DNA of 64,000 bases, from the NCBI GenBank assembly GCA_002690655.1, contig NZFL01000017.1:172430-236429 (forward strand). Reading direction: 5' to 3'. Position numbers and translations under genes: made by a program. This DNA is from Pedosphaera sp. (GTDB lineage: Bacteria; Verrucomicrobiota; Verrucomicrobiia; Limisphaerales; AAA164-E04). Positions within the stretch are counted from its first letter, which is position 1; each line of letters starts with the position of its first letter. The notes under the pieces were generated by a model. That model was not told the origin of the DNA. It saw only the letters and a list, made by a program, of their open reading frames with translations, and searched no databases. Positions 38,725 to 47,258 of the stretch are shown here, piece by piece.

Positions 38725-39612
38725 TTACCCATTCATGACGGGTTGTTCAGCTGCTTGAACCGTGTTCTTCAGCAACATAGCGATCGTCATTGGACCGACC
38801 CCACCTGGATTGGGGGTGATCGCTTTGGCCATGGGCTGTATAGCGTCGAAATCGACATCTCCTACCAAGCGTGTTCCGGACTTACTGGTCGAGTCAGGTA
38901 TGCGATTGACTCCAACATCCATGATCACAACACCTTTTTTGACCATGTCAGCCTTTAGGAATTGAGGCATCCCTATTGCTGCCACAATAATGTCGGCACG
39001 TCGACAGTGCTCTGCGATGTTTCGAGTTCTGGAATGGCAAACAGTTACAGTGGCATTGGCAGTTTTGGCTTTTTGGATGAGGATGGCTGCCATGGGTTTC
39101 CCCACGATATTGCCACGTCCAAGCACGACAACTTCTGCACCTTCCATCGAAATGTCGGAACGAATCAAAAGTTCGTGAACACCAGCAGGCGTGCAGGGCA
39201 TGAACCCACCGGACTGGTTGAGCATGAGCTTCCCTACATTCACCGGATGAAATCCATCTACGTCTTTGGACGGGGAAACTGCAGAGTAGATAATCGTTTC
39301 ATCGATATGCCGGGGCAATGGAGCTTGAACCAAAATACCGTGAACGGATGGATCTGCGTTGTGCTGGGAAATAATTTCGAGCAGTTGATCCTGTGTGGTT
39401 TGCTCACCAAGCACCAGTGTCTGAGAGTCGATCCCAAGCTCCTGGCTCTTTTTTTCTTTCATGCCCACGTAGACGCGCGAGGCAGGGTCTTCTCCAATAC
39501 GTATAAAAATCAACCTGGGGATTACTCCCCTTTTTTTGAGCAAGCTGACTCGAGCAGATGTTTCATCATGTATGGTCGCTGCTATTCGACGACCGTTGAT
39601 TAAATTGTCCAT
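38725..39612 (-). CDS. folD: Methylenetetrahydrofolate dehydrogenase/cyclohydrolase
   Basis: This 295-residue bifunctional enzyme interconverts 5,10-methylene- and 10-formyl-tetrahydrofolate with NADP. The catalytic YxxxK is Y48-K52 in SRVYVGMKEKKSQELGI. The signatures VQAPLPRHIDE, DGFHPVNVGKL, and the Rossmann GRGNIVGKPMA are intact, as is the closing TPNPGGVGPMTIAMLLKNT. It begins nine bases after the SH3-domain gene on the same strand. Confidence 0.97.
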   Translation of the reverse strand: MDNLINGRRIAATIHDETSARVSLLKKRGVIPRLIFIRIGEDPASRVYVGMKEKKSQELGIDSQTLVLGEQTTQDQLLEIISQHNADPSVHGILVQAPLPRHIDETIIYSAVSPSKDVDGFHPVNVGKLMLNQSGGFMPCTPAGVHELLIRSDISMEGAEVVVLGRGNIVGKPMAAILIQKAKTANATVTVCHSRTRNIAEHCRRADIIVAAIGMPQFLKADMVKKGVVIMDVGVNRIPDSTSKSGTRLVGDVDFDAIQPMAKAITPNPGGVGPMTIAMLLKNTVQAAEQPVMNG

Positions 39613-39621
39613 TGCCGTCAG

Positions 39622-40845
39622 TTAATCTGCGATTTTGAGCTCTTCAATCTCAATCACAGGGATCTTGGGCCAACGAAGGTCAACAGACTCCTGCCCAGTC
39701 ACTCGAATACGATAGCCTTCATAGGGTTTGAGATCGGTTCGGTTCGGAGCGGTGTTTAGGTGCAATCTGCCAGTATAAAGGTAATTCATGGTCTTGTGTG
39801 TCAATGGATCCTCCAATCGGTGATAAGTGGGTGATTGGATGCTCCTGCTGCGGCGCACAATTCCCTCTCTTGTGACAATTCTTCTCAATGCATCCAGTGC
39901 ATCTGATGGGTTTTCGGAAACAATTATTTCAGATGGCAAGCGCACTTGGTCATCAGATCCGCTGGACGGTTCAATCGATTCAAGGGGCTTCAACCCAGAG
40001 TCTTCAAGAACTGCCTGTTCATTGGTATTTTCAAGATTATCGGACAAGGAAGGATTATCATCAGGATGGTCGATTGGTTGACTGATGATGACTTCTGGCT
40101 GGATCTTCTCGACAGGATTCACCTCTGGAGGAATTTCCGTTTGAATGGGAGTTGGGGGCGTGTTTTGTTCTACGGGCTGAACGACAGGTAATTCGTCGCT
40201 GTCAGGTCGGTTTCCTTCAATAGTGCTTCTCAACACCCTGTTTTCACCAGAGTTGGGATTATCTATGATGAGTAGAGGAGTTTCTTCATTGATTCCCTCA
40301 CTGACTGTTTCCACTTCAACAGGTGTTGTCAGTTCCGGTTCAAGGACCGGCAGCTGTTCTGTCTCTGAAATCAGATCAATGAAACTGGTAGCCACATAAG
40401 CAAAAGAGGTTGCCGGAGGCTTGATGGAAATCCAGCCTCCAGATTCTTTGATGCGTTCAACCTTATCACCACGATTCAGCCTGGCCACAACCGTGTAAGA
40501 CTCACTCGGACCAGCCCGGACATTCAATCGACTCGCAGTAACTGTCTGACCAGTGGGGTCAACATAATCGCCAGCCACCCATAGCACCGCAGCTTCGGGT
40601 ATACCAATCCGATACCACTCCCGTGGATTACCGGGGATAGGCTTGTCATGAATAATGGTTTCGAGCACTTGAACATTGTCACCTGTATTTACCTGAGAGA
40701 CGACCTCACTGAGGATGTTGGGTTGCGTGCGCACATTAACGCGCTCGGCCTTCACTAGACCCGATTGAACTGCCCCGTTGGCAGTGGACAAGGCTATGGC
40801 AAAAACCGAAAAAACGGTAAGGATACATGCAAACTGTTTCATCAT
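39622..40845 (-). CDS. Secreted protein with two SH3b domains
   Basis: I choose the ATG at 40843-40845 (MMKQFACILTVFSVFAIALS), which starts directly at a signal peptide; the longer frame adds an unlikely prefix. Two bacterial SH3 domains follow. The first is near residues 30-90 (KAERVNVRTQPNILSEVVSQ, VLWVAGDYVDPTG) and the second near 95-150 (ASRLNVRAGPSESYTVVARL, then RGDKVERIKE). A long acidic, Pro- and Glu-rich low-complexity middle comes next. A conserved end (NYLYTGRLHLNTAPNRTDLK, YRIRVTGQESVDLRWPKIPV) closes the protein. SH3b domains bind peptidoglycan or proteins in the envelope. It precedes folD by nine bases, probably by chance of operon layout. Confidence 0.8.
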   Translation of the reverse strand: MMKQFACILTVFSVFAIALSTANGAVQSGLVKAERVNVRTQPNILSEVVSQVNTGDNVQVLETIIHDKPIPGNPREWYRIGIPEAAVLWVAGDYVDPTGQTVTASRLNVRAGPSESYTVVARLNRGDKVERIKESGGWISIKPPATSFAYVATSFIDLISETEQLPVLEPELTTPVEVETVSEGINEETPLLIIDNPNSGENRVLRSTIEGNRPDSDELPVVQPVEQNTPPTPIQTEIPPEVNPVEKIQPEVIISQPIDHPDDNPSLSDNLENTNEQAVLEDSGLKPLESIEPSSGSDDQVRLPSEIIVSENPSDALDALRRIVTREGIVRRSRSIQSPTYHRLEDPLTHKTMNYLYTGRLHLNTAPNRTDLKPYEGYRIRVTGQESVDLRWPKIPVIEIEELKIAD

Positions 40846-41532
40846 TTCAACTAATAAAAAAGCATCGACCAACAATGTCAATCTCTGACAAGTCAAGAAT
40901 GGTGTAGAAACCTAAAAAGACCTTAGAAATATAACTTTTTTTCATCTTTGAGAGAAAAAGTTGAAAGGGAGGGGGCAATTTCCTGTCCACCCTGAAGTAA
41001 ACGAATCCAGATCACTCATGAGATTCCCCCTGAAAACAACTGCTGCACCATCTGATCAGCAGGTTCAATACCTCTAGGGATCGAGCGTAGAATGCTCAAA
41101 TTCATAAGCGTGTGAAAAGCTTAAAGAGTTTTGACGCTTCTAAGTCACACCTAAGCAGGAACTAAAACAGTTTGGATTTTTGATGAAATCCCGCCTTATT
41201 GTTGATGAATGAGTTTTATTACATTGAAACGCGATATGTGCCGTGTCAGTGGAGGAGCTCTTCAACTGGATAGACCGAGGTCGTACCTTGGTTGTGATCA
41301 CAATAGGATTTATCGCCGGTCTTGTGTATTGGCTCCTTAAATGCAGGATTAAGATGATGTATCAAAAGTCCTGCCCGCTCCTGAAGAAACTGATGGATGC
41401 CTCCATCCAATTCCCCGCACTTGGCTTCGTATTGAAGTTCGCGCCTGAAAAATCTAATTTCATCAGTGAACAAAGAATTGTCTCCTATCTTCGTAATCAT
41501 CTCCAAATAAGCAAAACTTAAAATCGAAACCT
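40846..41532. other. Degraded or non-coding stretch upstream of the SH3 gene
   Basis: About 690 bases without a safe gene. AACTTTTT (40933-40940) pairs with AAAAAGTT (40955-40962), a weak hairpin just upstream of the SH3 gene. A GTG-started plus-strand ORF of 92 codons (41243-41521) has one hydrophobic segment (LVVITIGFIAGLVYWLL), but the opposite strand also has an 86-codon ORF over the same bases, and neither resembles a known family. I read the stretch as decayed DNA that belongs with the glcF remnant next to it. Confidence 0.4.
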
Positions 41533-41860
41533 TCAGCCTTTCAATGCTTCAGCCATCGCAGTATCCAGGTAATCAGAGATGTGCATGACCTTCACGGGAT
41601 CACAGCCAGCTTTCTTGAGTCCTGCTTGTGTCTGAAGAATGCGTCCAGGATTAGTTGTAACCACAATTGCAGCATGACTACGCTCAGTGTGATTTATTTT
41701 ACGCTTCTGTAGTCTAGCTGCCATTTCCGGTTCAGTGATACGATGTCCTGAATAATATGCCCCAATCGTACCACAAAAGGCGTTCCGGAGGGTAATCGCT
41801 CAATGAGCGCTAGCAACTGACTCCGCCAAACCGACTCAATGGTTCCTTCACGCCATGAAC
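41533..41860 (-). pseudogene. C-terminal remnant of glycolate oxidase iron-sulfur subunit (glcF-like)
   Basis: An ORF of 63 codons (41533-41724) reads MAARLQKRKINHTERSHAAI then VVTTNPGRILQTQAGLKKAG and VKVMHISDYLDTAMAEA, the C-terminus of GlcF-type Fe-S oxidoreductases. The conserved Cys of NPGC is replaced by Arg. In the same frame upstream, FCGTIGAYYSGHRITEPEMA corresponds to the CCGSAGIYN region, again with one Cys lost. A third piece, SQLLALIERLP, lies in another frame, which indicates a frameshift. GlcF normally works with GlcD, whose remnant lies at 18.5-19.6 kb. Confidence 0.75.
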
Positions 41861-42017
41861 GATCCCATGCAGCGGTAATTTAGATTCATACAAAACAAGA
41901 TGAATATTCAAGTTCAAGACAGTGACGCCCTTGCCAGGGCCATGGCTCAGGCTAATGCAAATCCAAGGCTGGCCTTCCTGAATTGGATTATAATCGACAA
42001 TTCTGGGCGGATCGGGC

Positions 42018-42653
42018 CTATTTCAAGTATTTCAAAAGTGCAAAACCTCCAATAAGAAGGATCATGAAGCCCCAGGCACACCAATTAAAATACTTTTCGA
42101 TGAAACTCTTGATCCGCGGGCCAAAGGCATACATCAATGCAGCTACCGCAAAAAACCTGAGTGACCTGCCTATGCAGGAAGCCAGCATGAATTCGGCAAA
42201 AGAAAACTTGAAGACACCTGACGAAATAGTGAAAACCTTGTAGGGAATAGGCGTCACTGCGGCTAACAAATTCCCCCAGAAACCATAGGTATCATACCAA
42301 AGCTTGATTTTATCCATCACGGCTTCGCCATGGTACGCCTTCACAATAGGCTCGCCTATGGTCTCAAAACCAAAAGCACCAATACCATAACCCAAGGCGC
42401 CTCCCAGCAATGAACCCACGGTGCATATAGCCGCAAAACGGAAGGATCTGGTCACCGCACCTACACAAAGGGCAATGAGCAATACATCAGGTGGAATGGG
42501 GAAAAACGAGGACTCGGCGAAGGCGATTAAAAACAAGGCCCAGGTTCCCTGTGGTTTTTCAGCCCAGGAAATTGTCCAATCATACAATTGACGTAACCAT
42601 CGGGTCGGAGCAAATCCCGATGGATCCTTTTTTGTGTTGTGTTCTTTATCCAT
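42018..42653 (-). CDS. YqaA/DedA-like SNARE-associated (VTT) membrane protein
   Basis: The ATG at 42651-42653 (MDKEHNTKKDPSGFAP) gives 211 residues; the longer frame runs back into the isomerase gene. The core is the VTT domain: AFAESSFFPIPPDVLLIALC, GALGYGIGAFGF, then WGNLLAAVTPIPYKVFTISS and FAEFMLASCIGRSLRFFAVA. The reentrant Phe-x-Pro-x-Pro-x-Glu type motif and the later Arg are kept. DedA-family proteins are implicated in lipid translocation and membrane homeostasis; the substrate here is unknown. About five membrane segments are visible, ending in a single C-terminal one. Confidence 0.85.
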   Translation of the reverse strand: MDKEHNTKKDPSGFAPTRWLRQLYDWTISWAEKPQGTWALFLIAFAESSFFPIPPDVLLIALCVGAVTRSFRFAAICTVGSLLGGALGYGIGAFGFETIGEPIVKAYHGEAVMDKIKLWYDTYGFWGNLLAAVTPIPYKVFTISSGVFKFSFAEFMLASCIGRSLRFFAVAALMYAFGPRIKSFIEKYFNWCAWGFMILLIGGFALLKYLK

Positions 42654-42712
42654 AGTAAGAGCGAGGAGTCGACGCAAATCTGAGGTTTCCGTCAAGCATA
42701 CCAAACGGTAAA

Positions 42713-44347
42713 TCAACCAAGATCGACCTCCCCGCACAAGTGAGTTTCAATTCCAAGCGCCTGCACTGCAGCTGCTTTAATCCTGCATCCTCGATGGGCT
42801 TGTTTTCGACTGGGAGCATAGACCACCTGAATGTGATTTGACTGATGACGCGCCATCATTTGATCTCGAGAGATTCCTTTAAGCACTGCATGCATGATTG
42901 GCCATTGAGGTGTTGTTTCCTGCCAGCGTCTTTCTGTTTCGGCTTGCGGCAATTTAACGATTTCCGCAACGCCCATGTCACATTGAAGTTTACCATCCAT
43001 GACAAAAACGCGACTCCATACAATCCATCCGGGTTTAGAAATTCCCTTGACCGTTCCCCCCCCCAACTTGAAGTACATGGCGGGTTGACGCTCACTGGTG
43101 GTTCCTTTGTATCCACCAATGAAATGAGCTGGAGGAGCTGCGCCACTGATCAAAAAGACCCAGACATAATCATTGATCCCCTTCCCTTTATACTGTGCAC
43201 CCCAGCGCAGATCGTGAAGTGTGGTTTCGGGGGACCAACCTAAGTGGGACCAGAGCCGGTGCGTCACAAGCGCATCCAGACCGGCACATTCATCCACCTC
43301 ATTGAAATGTGGGAGTGCGGTGTTTGGATACAATTCACAGCCTGTTTTCGGATCTATCACTGGAGGCCGGTCCGAGTTATTGAGGAGACCTTCCACCAGA
43401 TCACTAGCAGGCAGGAGGTCTTTCAATCCTTGCTGATACTGAATACCAATCGTGTCACATCCGAAGTCATGGGCAATACCAAGTGCAGCAACATACATCT
43501 TGCATTGAAGCAGAACTTGAGATTCGGTGAGGTCGGTTTTCTCATTCGTTCCCAGTTGAAATTTCATCCCCTTTTTCTTGAGCCATGCGTAGACCAACTG
43601 CGCTGTTTCATCTGACACTTCCATCGTTGCAGCATAGAGGGCAGATTGACTCAAGCGCTCCTTGAACACACCAAGAGGGTTCAATAATTCATCAGGGATG
43701 ATGGCATTATGCATACCCATGCAACCTTCATCGAACACCCCCATGATCGCCTTACGGGCTTTCAGAGTCAGCGCGACCTCTCGACCCATACTAACATCCT
43801 CGGCAGGCAATTTCAGCAGATTCAGCGGACGGACATGGCTTTGATCATGATCAATTGTGCCCTCATTCAGCCATTGACGCAGCCCGCCCAGGAAAAATGA
43901 ATCGGTGAAGGCTTCGCTCCATAAAGTGCTGAAGTTGACTCCCATTTTCGTCAAAGAACCATTCAAGTTGAGCATTCCAACCAGACCTGGCCATGTCCCG
44001 CTCCAGTTGGCAACGGTAAGGATCGGCCCTTGGTGGGTGTAAAGCCCGGGCAGGATATGCTGGCTGTATTGCCAAACTGATTCTGCCACAATCAATGGCA
44101 CCTTGGGGTCCATCTGACGAAACACCTCCATACCCATTTTTTGAGAGTCGATAAATCCGTGTTTCTTGATCGGATCGTAAAAGTGCCCACGCTGTACGTC
44201 CCACCCTTCACGACGCAGAGCACGTATCAGGGTTTTTTCCATTTGCTTTTGAGCCTTCCAACATTTCTGGTTGGCAGACAATCTCAGATCGCCATTGGCA
44301 ATGAGGTAAACGGAGCGTGATTGAGATGTTGCTTTTGTCATGATCAT
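42713..44347 (-). CDS. L-fucose/L-arabinose isomerase-like protein
   Basis: The 544-residue protein resembles the FucI/AraA-fold proteins common in Planctomycetes and Verrucomicrobia. N-terminal landmarks are VYLIANGDLRLSANQKCWKA and LTVANWSGTWPGLVGMLNLN. The probable metal-site residues are the Glu of GVFDEGCMGMHNAIIP and the Asp/Glu of HFNEVDECAGLDALVTHRLW. A C-terminal His lies in MMARHQSNHIQVVYAP. Sugar isomerisation (aldose to ketose, fucose- or arabinose-like) is inferred from family only. An in-frame C9 run at 43056-43064 encodes the Gly-Gly-Gly of FKLGGGTVKG. The ORF has two Met starts six bases apart. Confidence 0.8.
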   Translation of the reverse strand: MIMTKATSQSRSVYLIANGDLRLSANQKCWKAQKQMEKTLIRALRREGWDVQRGHFYDPIKKHGFIDSQKMGMEVFRQMDPKVPLIVAESVWQYSQHILPGLYTHQGPILTVANWSGTWPGLVGMLNLNGSLTKMGVNFSTLWSEAFTDSFFLGGLRQWLNEGTIDHDQSHVRPLNLLKLPAEDVSMGREVALTLKARKAIMGVFDEGCMGMHNAIIPDELLNPLGVFKERLSQSALYAATMEVSDETAQLVYAWLKKKGMKFQLGTNEKTDLTESQVLLQCKMYVAALGIAHDFGCDTIGIQYQQGLKDLLPASDLVEGLLNNSDRPPVIDPKTGCELYPNTALPHFNEVDECAGLDALVTHRLWSHLGWSPETTLHDLRWGAQYKGKGINDYVWVFLISGAAPPAHFIGGYKGTTSERQPAMYFKLGGGTVKGISKPGWIVWSRVFVMDGKLQCDMGVAEIVKLPQAETERRWQETTPQWPIMHAVLKGISRDQMMARHQSNHIQVVYAPSRKQAHRGCRIKAAAVQALGIETHLCGEVDLG

Positions 44348-44409
44348 GGATGAACTTTCATGAGTTTAGTCCCATCAACGAGAGAGACACAAGCCCGCTT
44401 TGAGGCCTG

Positions 44410-45108
44410 CTAAAAGCTGAATAAATCTTGTTGACGAGGTGGAGGCGCAATGGGCTGAATGCAAGCAGGATCATCGTTTAATGCGCTATTGACTCGGTCG
44501 GAGACTGGATGAACTTTCATTGCCTCCGCAGGATAAGGCGCAAGAAAGGGCTGAACGGAAGCAGGCATTTGAACTTTTTGATCAAGCCAGGTTTCCCAGG
44601 CTTCAGGGGGGCATATGACTGGCATGCGATCGTGAATGTCACCTACAAGTGAATTTGCAAGCGTGGTAAGAATCGTAAACGTTTCAAGCACTGCTCCGTC
44701 AGGCCGATTCCAATGATCCCATAATCCGGCCACGGCAAAAGTGGATTCATCCTTCATTAAAAACCGCCAGGGTTGCTTTTTACGTCCGGATTTCTCCCAT
44801 TCAAAAAAACTATTCATTAAAACCAGACAACGTCTGTATCTCAAAGGAGCCCGAAAACTGGCCGTACTTTCTGCTTTTTCAGATCGAGCATTGATCGTTT
44901 TGAAACCCATGGAAGGATCCTTGGCCCAAAACGGAATCAATCCCCACTGAAGCTTGTCCAATGCCGGCCGTTCTCCTTCCAAGGCGCGGATGATCACCGC
45001 TTGTTGCCCTGGAGCCATGTTGTAACGAGGTTTGGATGGAATGGATTCAATACCCAGCCGAGTCGTCACATGGTTGGGATTGCCTGTATAGCTGTAGCGT
45101 CCACACAT
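44410..45108 (-). CDS. SOS response-associated peptidase-fold protein (SRAP, YedK/HMCES type)
   Basis: The 232-residue protein makes covalent crosslinks to abasic sites in single-stranded DNA and shields them. The essential catalytic Cys2 follows the cleaved Met (MCGRYSYTGN). Asn73 and Glu77 lie in TINARSEKAE, Glu103 in NSFFEWEKSGRKKQPWRF, and His159 in VGDIHDRMPVI. All of these are the expected SRAP residues and the length is normal. The protein stands alone and is transcribed away from the 45266 gene. The upstream region holds a bulged hairpin (45172-45200) that could mark a divergent promoter area. Confidence 0.94.
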   Translation of the reverse strand: MCGRYSYTGNPNHVTTRLGIESIPSKPRYNMAPGQQAVIIRALEGERPALDKLQWGLIPFWAKDPSMGFKTINARSEKAESTASFRAPLRYRRCLVLMNSFFEWEKSGRKKQPWRFLMKDESTFAVAGLWDHWNRPDGAVLETFTILTTLANSLVGDIHDRMPVICPPEAWETWLDQKVQMPASVQPFLAPYPAEAMKVHPVSDRVNSALNDDPACIQPIAPPPRQQDLFSF

Positions 45109-45265
45109 AGGTAAATGATGCTCAGAGAAAGCTTAATCTTTTTCAGTCAATTGAAAAGTCACTTTTCTGAATCCTCGGGAAGAAACACGTTCCCTGAGGA
45201 AGGTCGAAGTTAAAAGAGAAATTCAAGGTTGCCATGAAGCCATGCAACAATGATACCTTGGTCTC

Positions 45266-45526
45266 ATGACAAAGATTGAATCAGACATTTTGCAAAACCT
45301 CACTGGTCTGGAGGAGGCAGTGAATCAGCTGGCTACAAAGCAGGAGAAGCCAGATCTGGCTTCCATCTTTGAGAAGATTGATCAGTTAACGGCCAGTTTA
45401 CCCAGGGATACCGATCCTTCATTGCTTCACTATCTACACAAAAAAAGCTACCAGAAGGCTCGCTTGTTCCTGTTGGGCCGTGAATCGGAAAATGCAAAGG
45501 GCAATTGTCACGGCCACCGGAATTGA
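45266..45526 (+). CDS. Small conserved hypothetical protein upstream of mnmE
   Basis: The 86-residue protein has a helical N-terminal half (SDILQNLTGLEEAVNQLATK) and the pattern LLHYLHKKSYQKARLFLLGR then NAKGNCHGH at the end. The last part, with Cys and two His residues, could bind a metal. Short proteins of this pattern (a helix ending in Arg, then Gly-Asn-Cys-x-His) occur in related genomes to my memory, but I cannot confirm this. It lies 24 bases before mnmE and is probably in its operon. No function is assigned. Confidence 0.6.
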   Translation: MTKIESDILQNLTGLEEAVNQLATKQEKPDLASIFEKIDQLTASLPRDTDPSLLHYLHKKSYQKARLFLLGRESENAKGNCHGHRN

Positions 45527-45550
45527 CCAAAAGATCGCTCATACTTCGAA

Positions 45551-46939
45551 ATGGACAGAAAACTGCAGTCACTGGAAGACACCATTGCCGCCATCGCAAC
45601 CCCAGCAGGTGAAGCCGGCCTGGCGGTACTACGTATTTCAGGTCAAAAAGCCTTTAAGACTGTAGACAAGTGTTTTAACCCCATTGGCAAATCATCATGC
45701 AAACCAAGTAATGCGGCTTCCCACACGATCCAATATGGCCATGTCGTCCAAGGCGACCGAGTGATAGATGAGGTGATGGTGAGCGTGTTTCGGGCCCCGC
45801 GAACCTTCACTCGAGAAGACGTGGTCGAAATCTCTACTCATGGTGGAACATTGCCAGCCAAACTCGTCCTCGACGCATTGCTTCACCAGGGAGCTCGCCT
45901 TGCCGAACCTGGTGAATTCACGATGCGGGCTTTTCTGAATGGCCGCATTGACCTGACTCAAGCCGAGGCGGTGGCAGATGTGATTCATTCCCGCACGGAA
46001 CTAGCGCTTAATGCAGCAAATGAACAACTGGCGGGAAAGTTAAGCTCCAGGATAAGAGAACTCCGCACTCAGTTGATGTCAATTTTGGCACATCTGGAAG
46101 CTCACATTGATTTCCCCGACGAAGATATCTCACCCGATACAACAGATCGGATGATTCAACGGATCCAGGAAACGCACCAATTCATGGATACCCTACTCTC
46201 AACAGCAGACGAGGGCCGGATACTGCGACGAGGCATCAGAGCTGCCATCGTGGGCCGACCCAATGCAGGAAAATCAAGCCTGTTGAATCATCTACTTGGC
46301 CAGGATAGAGCCATCGTATCCCATCTGGAAGGCACGACAAGGGACACGATTGAGGAAAGTGCCAACATTCGCGGAGTGCCCATTATATTTGTCGATACCG
46401 CGGGGTTGCGTGTTGCGGACGACCTTGTGGAACAGGAAGGAATTCGGCGCAGTCGCAAGAGCATTGCGCAAGCTGAACTCGTCCTACACGTCGTCGATGG
46501 AACCACCCCACTCCACCCTGAAGATCTGGCTTTCCTGAATAATGGATCATCCAAAGCATGTCTGCATATTTTAAACAAATCCGACCTGCAAGCTCACGAA
46601 TCCTACCATTCGGAAAAAAAGCATCCATGGATTCCGGTTTCCTGCGCCAACGCAGACGGTGTCGCGTCACTCAAGGATGCCATCATCAAAGAGGTATGGT
46701 CAGGGAAGATCAAAGCCGAGATGCTGGAAGTCATGATCAACAGTCGTCATCAAGGAGCTCTTCTACGATCCAAATCATCATTACAGACGGTCATTGAGGG
46801 GCTCCAGAGTCGTCTGGAACTGGAGCTGGTCGCAATGGATCTCCGCATTGCAGTCAGTGCTGTGGGCGAAATCGTCGGGGAAACCGCGACGGAAGACCTT
46901 CTCGATTCAATTTTCAGTCAATTCTGTCTCGGCAAGTAG
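45551..46939 (+). CDS. mnmE: tRNA modification GTPase MnmE
   Basis: This 462-residue protein works with MnmG to place carboxymethylaminomethyl groups on wobble uridine of certain tRNAs. The folate-binding N-terminal domain starts DTIAAIATPAGEAGLAVLRI and carries HGGTLPAKLVLDALLHQGAR. The inserted G domain has G1 GRPNAGKSS (235-243), G2 TTRDTIEE, G3 DTAGLR and G4 NKSD. The C-terminal domain ends FCLGK with the conserved Cys. Length and order are normal. The start MDRKLQSLEDTIAAIAT is reasonable; no Shine-Dalgarno sequence is seen. Confidence 0.97.
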   Translation: MDRKLQSLEDTIAAIATPAGEAGLAVLRISGQKAFKTVDKCFNPIGKSSCKPSNAASHTIQYGHVVQGDRVIDEVMVSVFRAPRTFTREDVVEISTHGGTLPAKLVLDALLHQGARLAEPGEFTMRAFLNGRIDLTQAEAVADVIHSRTELALNAANEQLAGKLSSRIRELRTQLMSILAHLEAHIDFPDEDISPDTTDRMIQRIQETHQFMDTLLSTADEGRILRRGIRAAIVGRPNAGKSSLLNHLLGQDRAIVSHLEGTTRDTIEESANIRGVPIIFVDTAGLRVADDLVEQEGIRRSRKSIAQAELVLHVVDGTTPLHPEDLAFLNNGSSKACLHILNKSDLQAHESYHSEKKHPWIPVSCANADGVASLKDAIIKEVWSGKIKAEMLEVMINSRHQGALLRSKSSLQTVIEGLQSRLELELVAMDLRIAVSAVGEIVGETATEDLLDSIFSQFCLGK

Positions 46940-47258
46940 CCTCAAGGGCCACACCCACACACCCTGCAGCATTCCAGTTATTGCCGGATATCGGGTTCAA
47001 ATTCAATGTGTATTACCCCGATGCCCTTGCCCAACACGCCGCTTACATCCGAGACGATCCGATCGATACCCAACCATGAGCAGGCATGCCAACTTGTTTT
47101 TGACATGTAAGTTTCTTGCGGTTTATTAGAACAGCGAAACTCTTGTCATCAGGGTTGAGAACTTATGGGGGGGGATTCGGCAGTGATGGCTCTCCCTGGC
47201 CGTCTGATTCAACTTGATCATAGACGCAACCCCATCCAAGATTCGTTACGAAAATCAC
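46940..47258. other. Intergenic stretch after mnmE
   Basis: About 320 bases. One frame reads AFQLLPDIGFKFNVYYPDAL then AQHAAYIRDDPIDTQP before a stop, which looks faintly protein-like but matches no family I know. A G8 run lies at 47167-47174. No terminator or tRNA fold is evident. Confidence 0.35.

Noticed and set aside
41900-42055. 51-codon plus-strand ORF starting MNIQVQDSDALARAMAQANA
   Set aside because: It runs 38 bases into the opposite-strand YqaA-like gene, has no family and lies in a decayed stretch, so it was not called.
45172-45200. Bulged hairpin TCCTCGGGAA / TTCCCTGAGGA between SRAP and the 45266 gene
   Set aside because: It lies between divergent genes, has a bulge and no U-tract. 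I note it but do not call it an operator or terminator.
46985-47000. GGGTTCAAATTC, which resembles a tRNA T-loop
   Set aside because: The flanking bases do not pair into a T-stem and no acceptor stem or anticodon arm is present.
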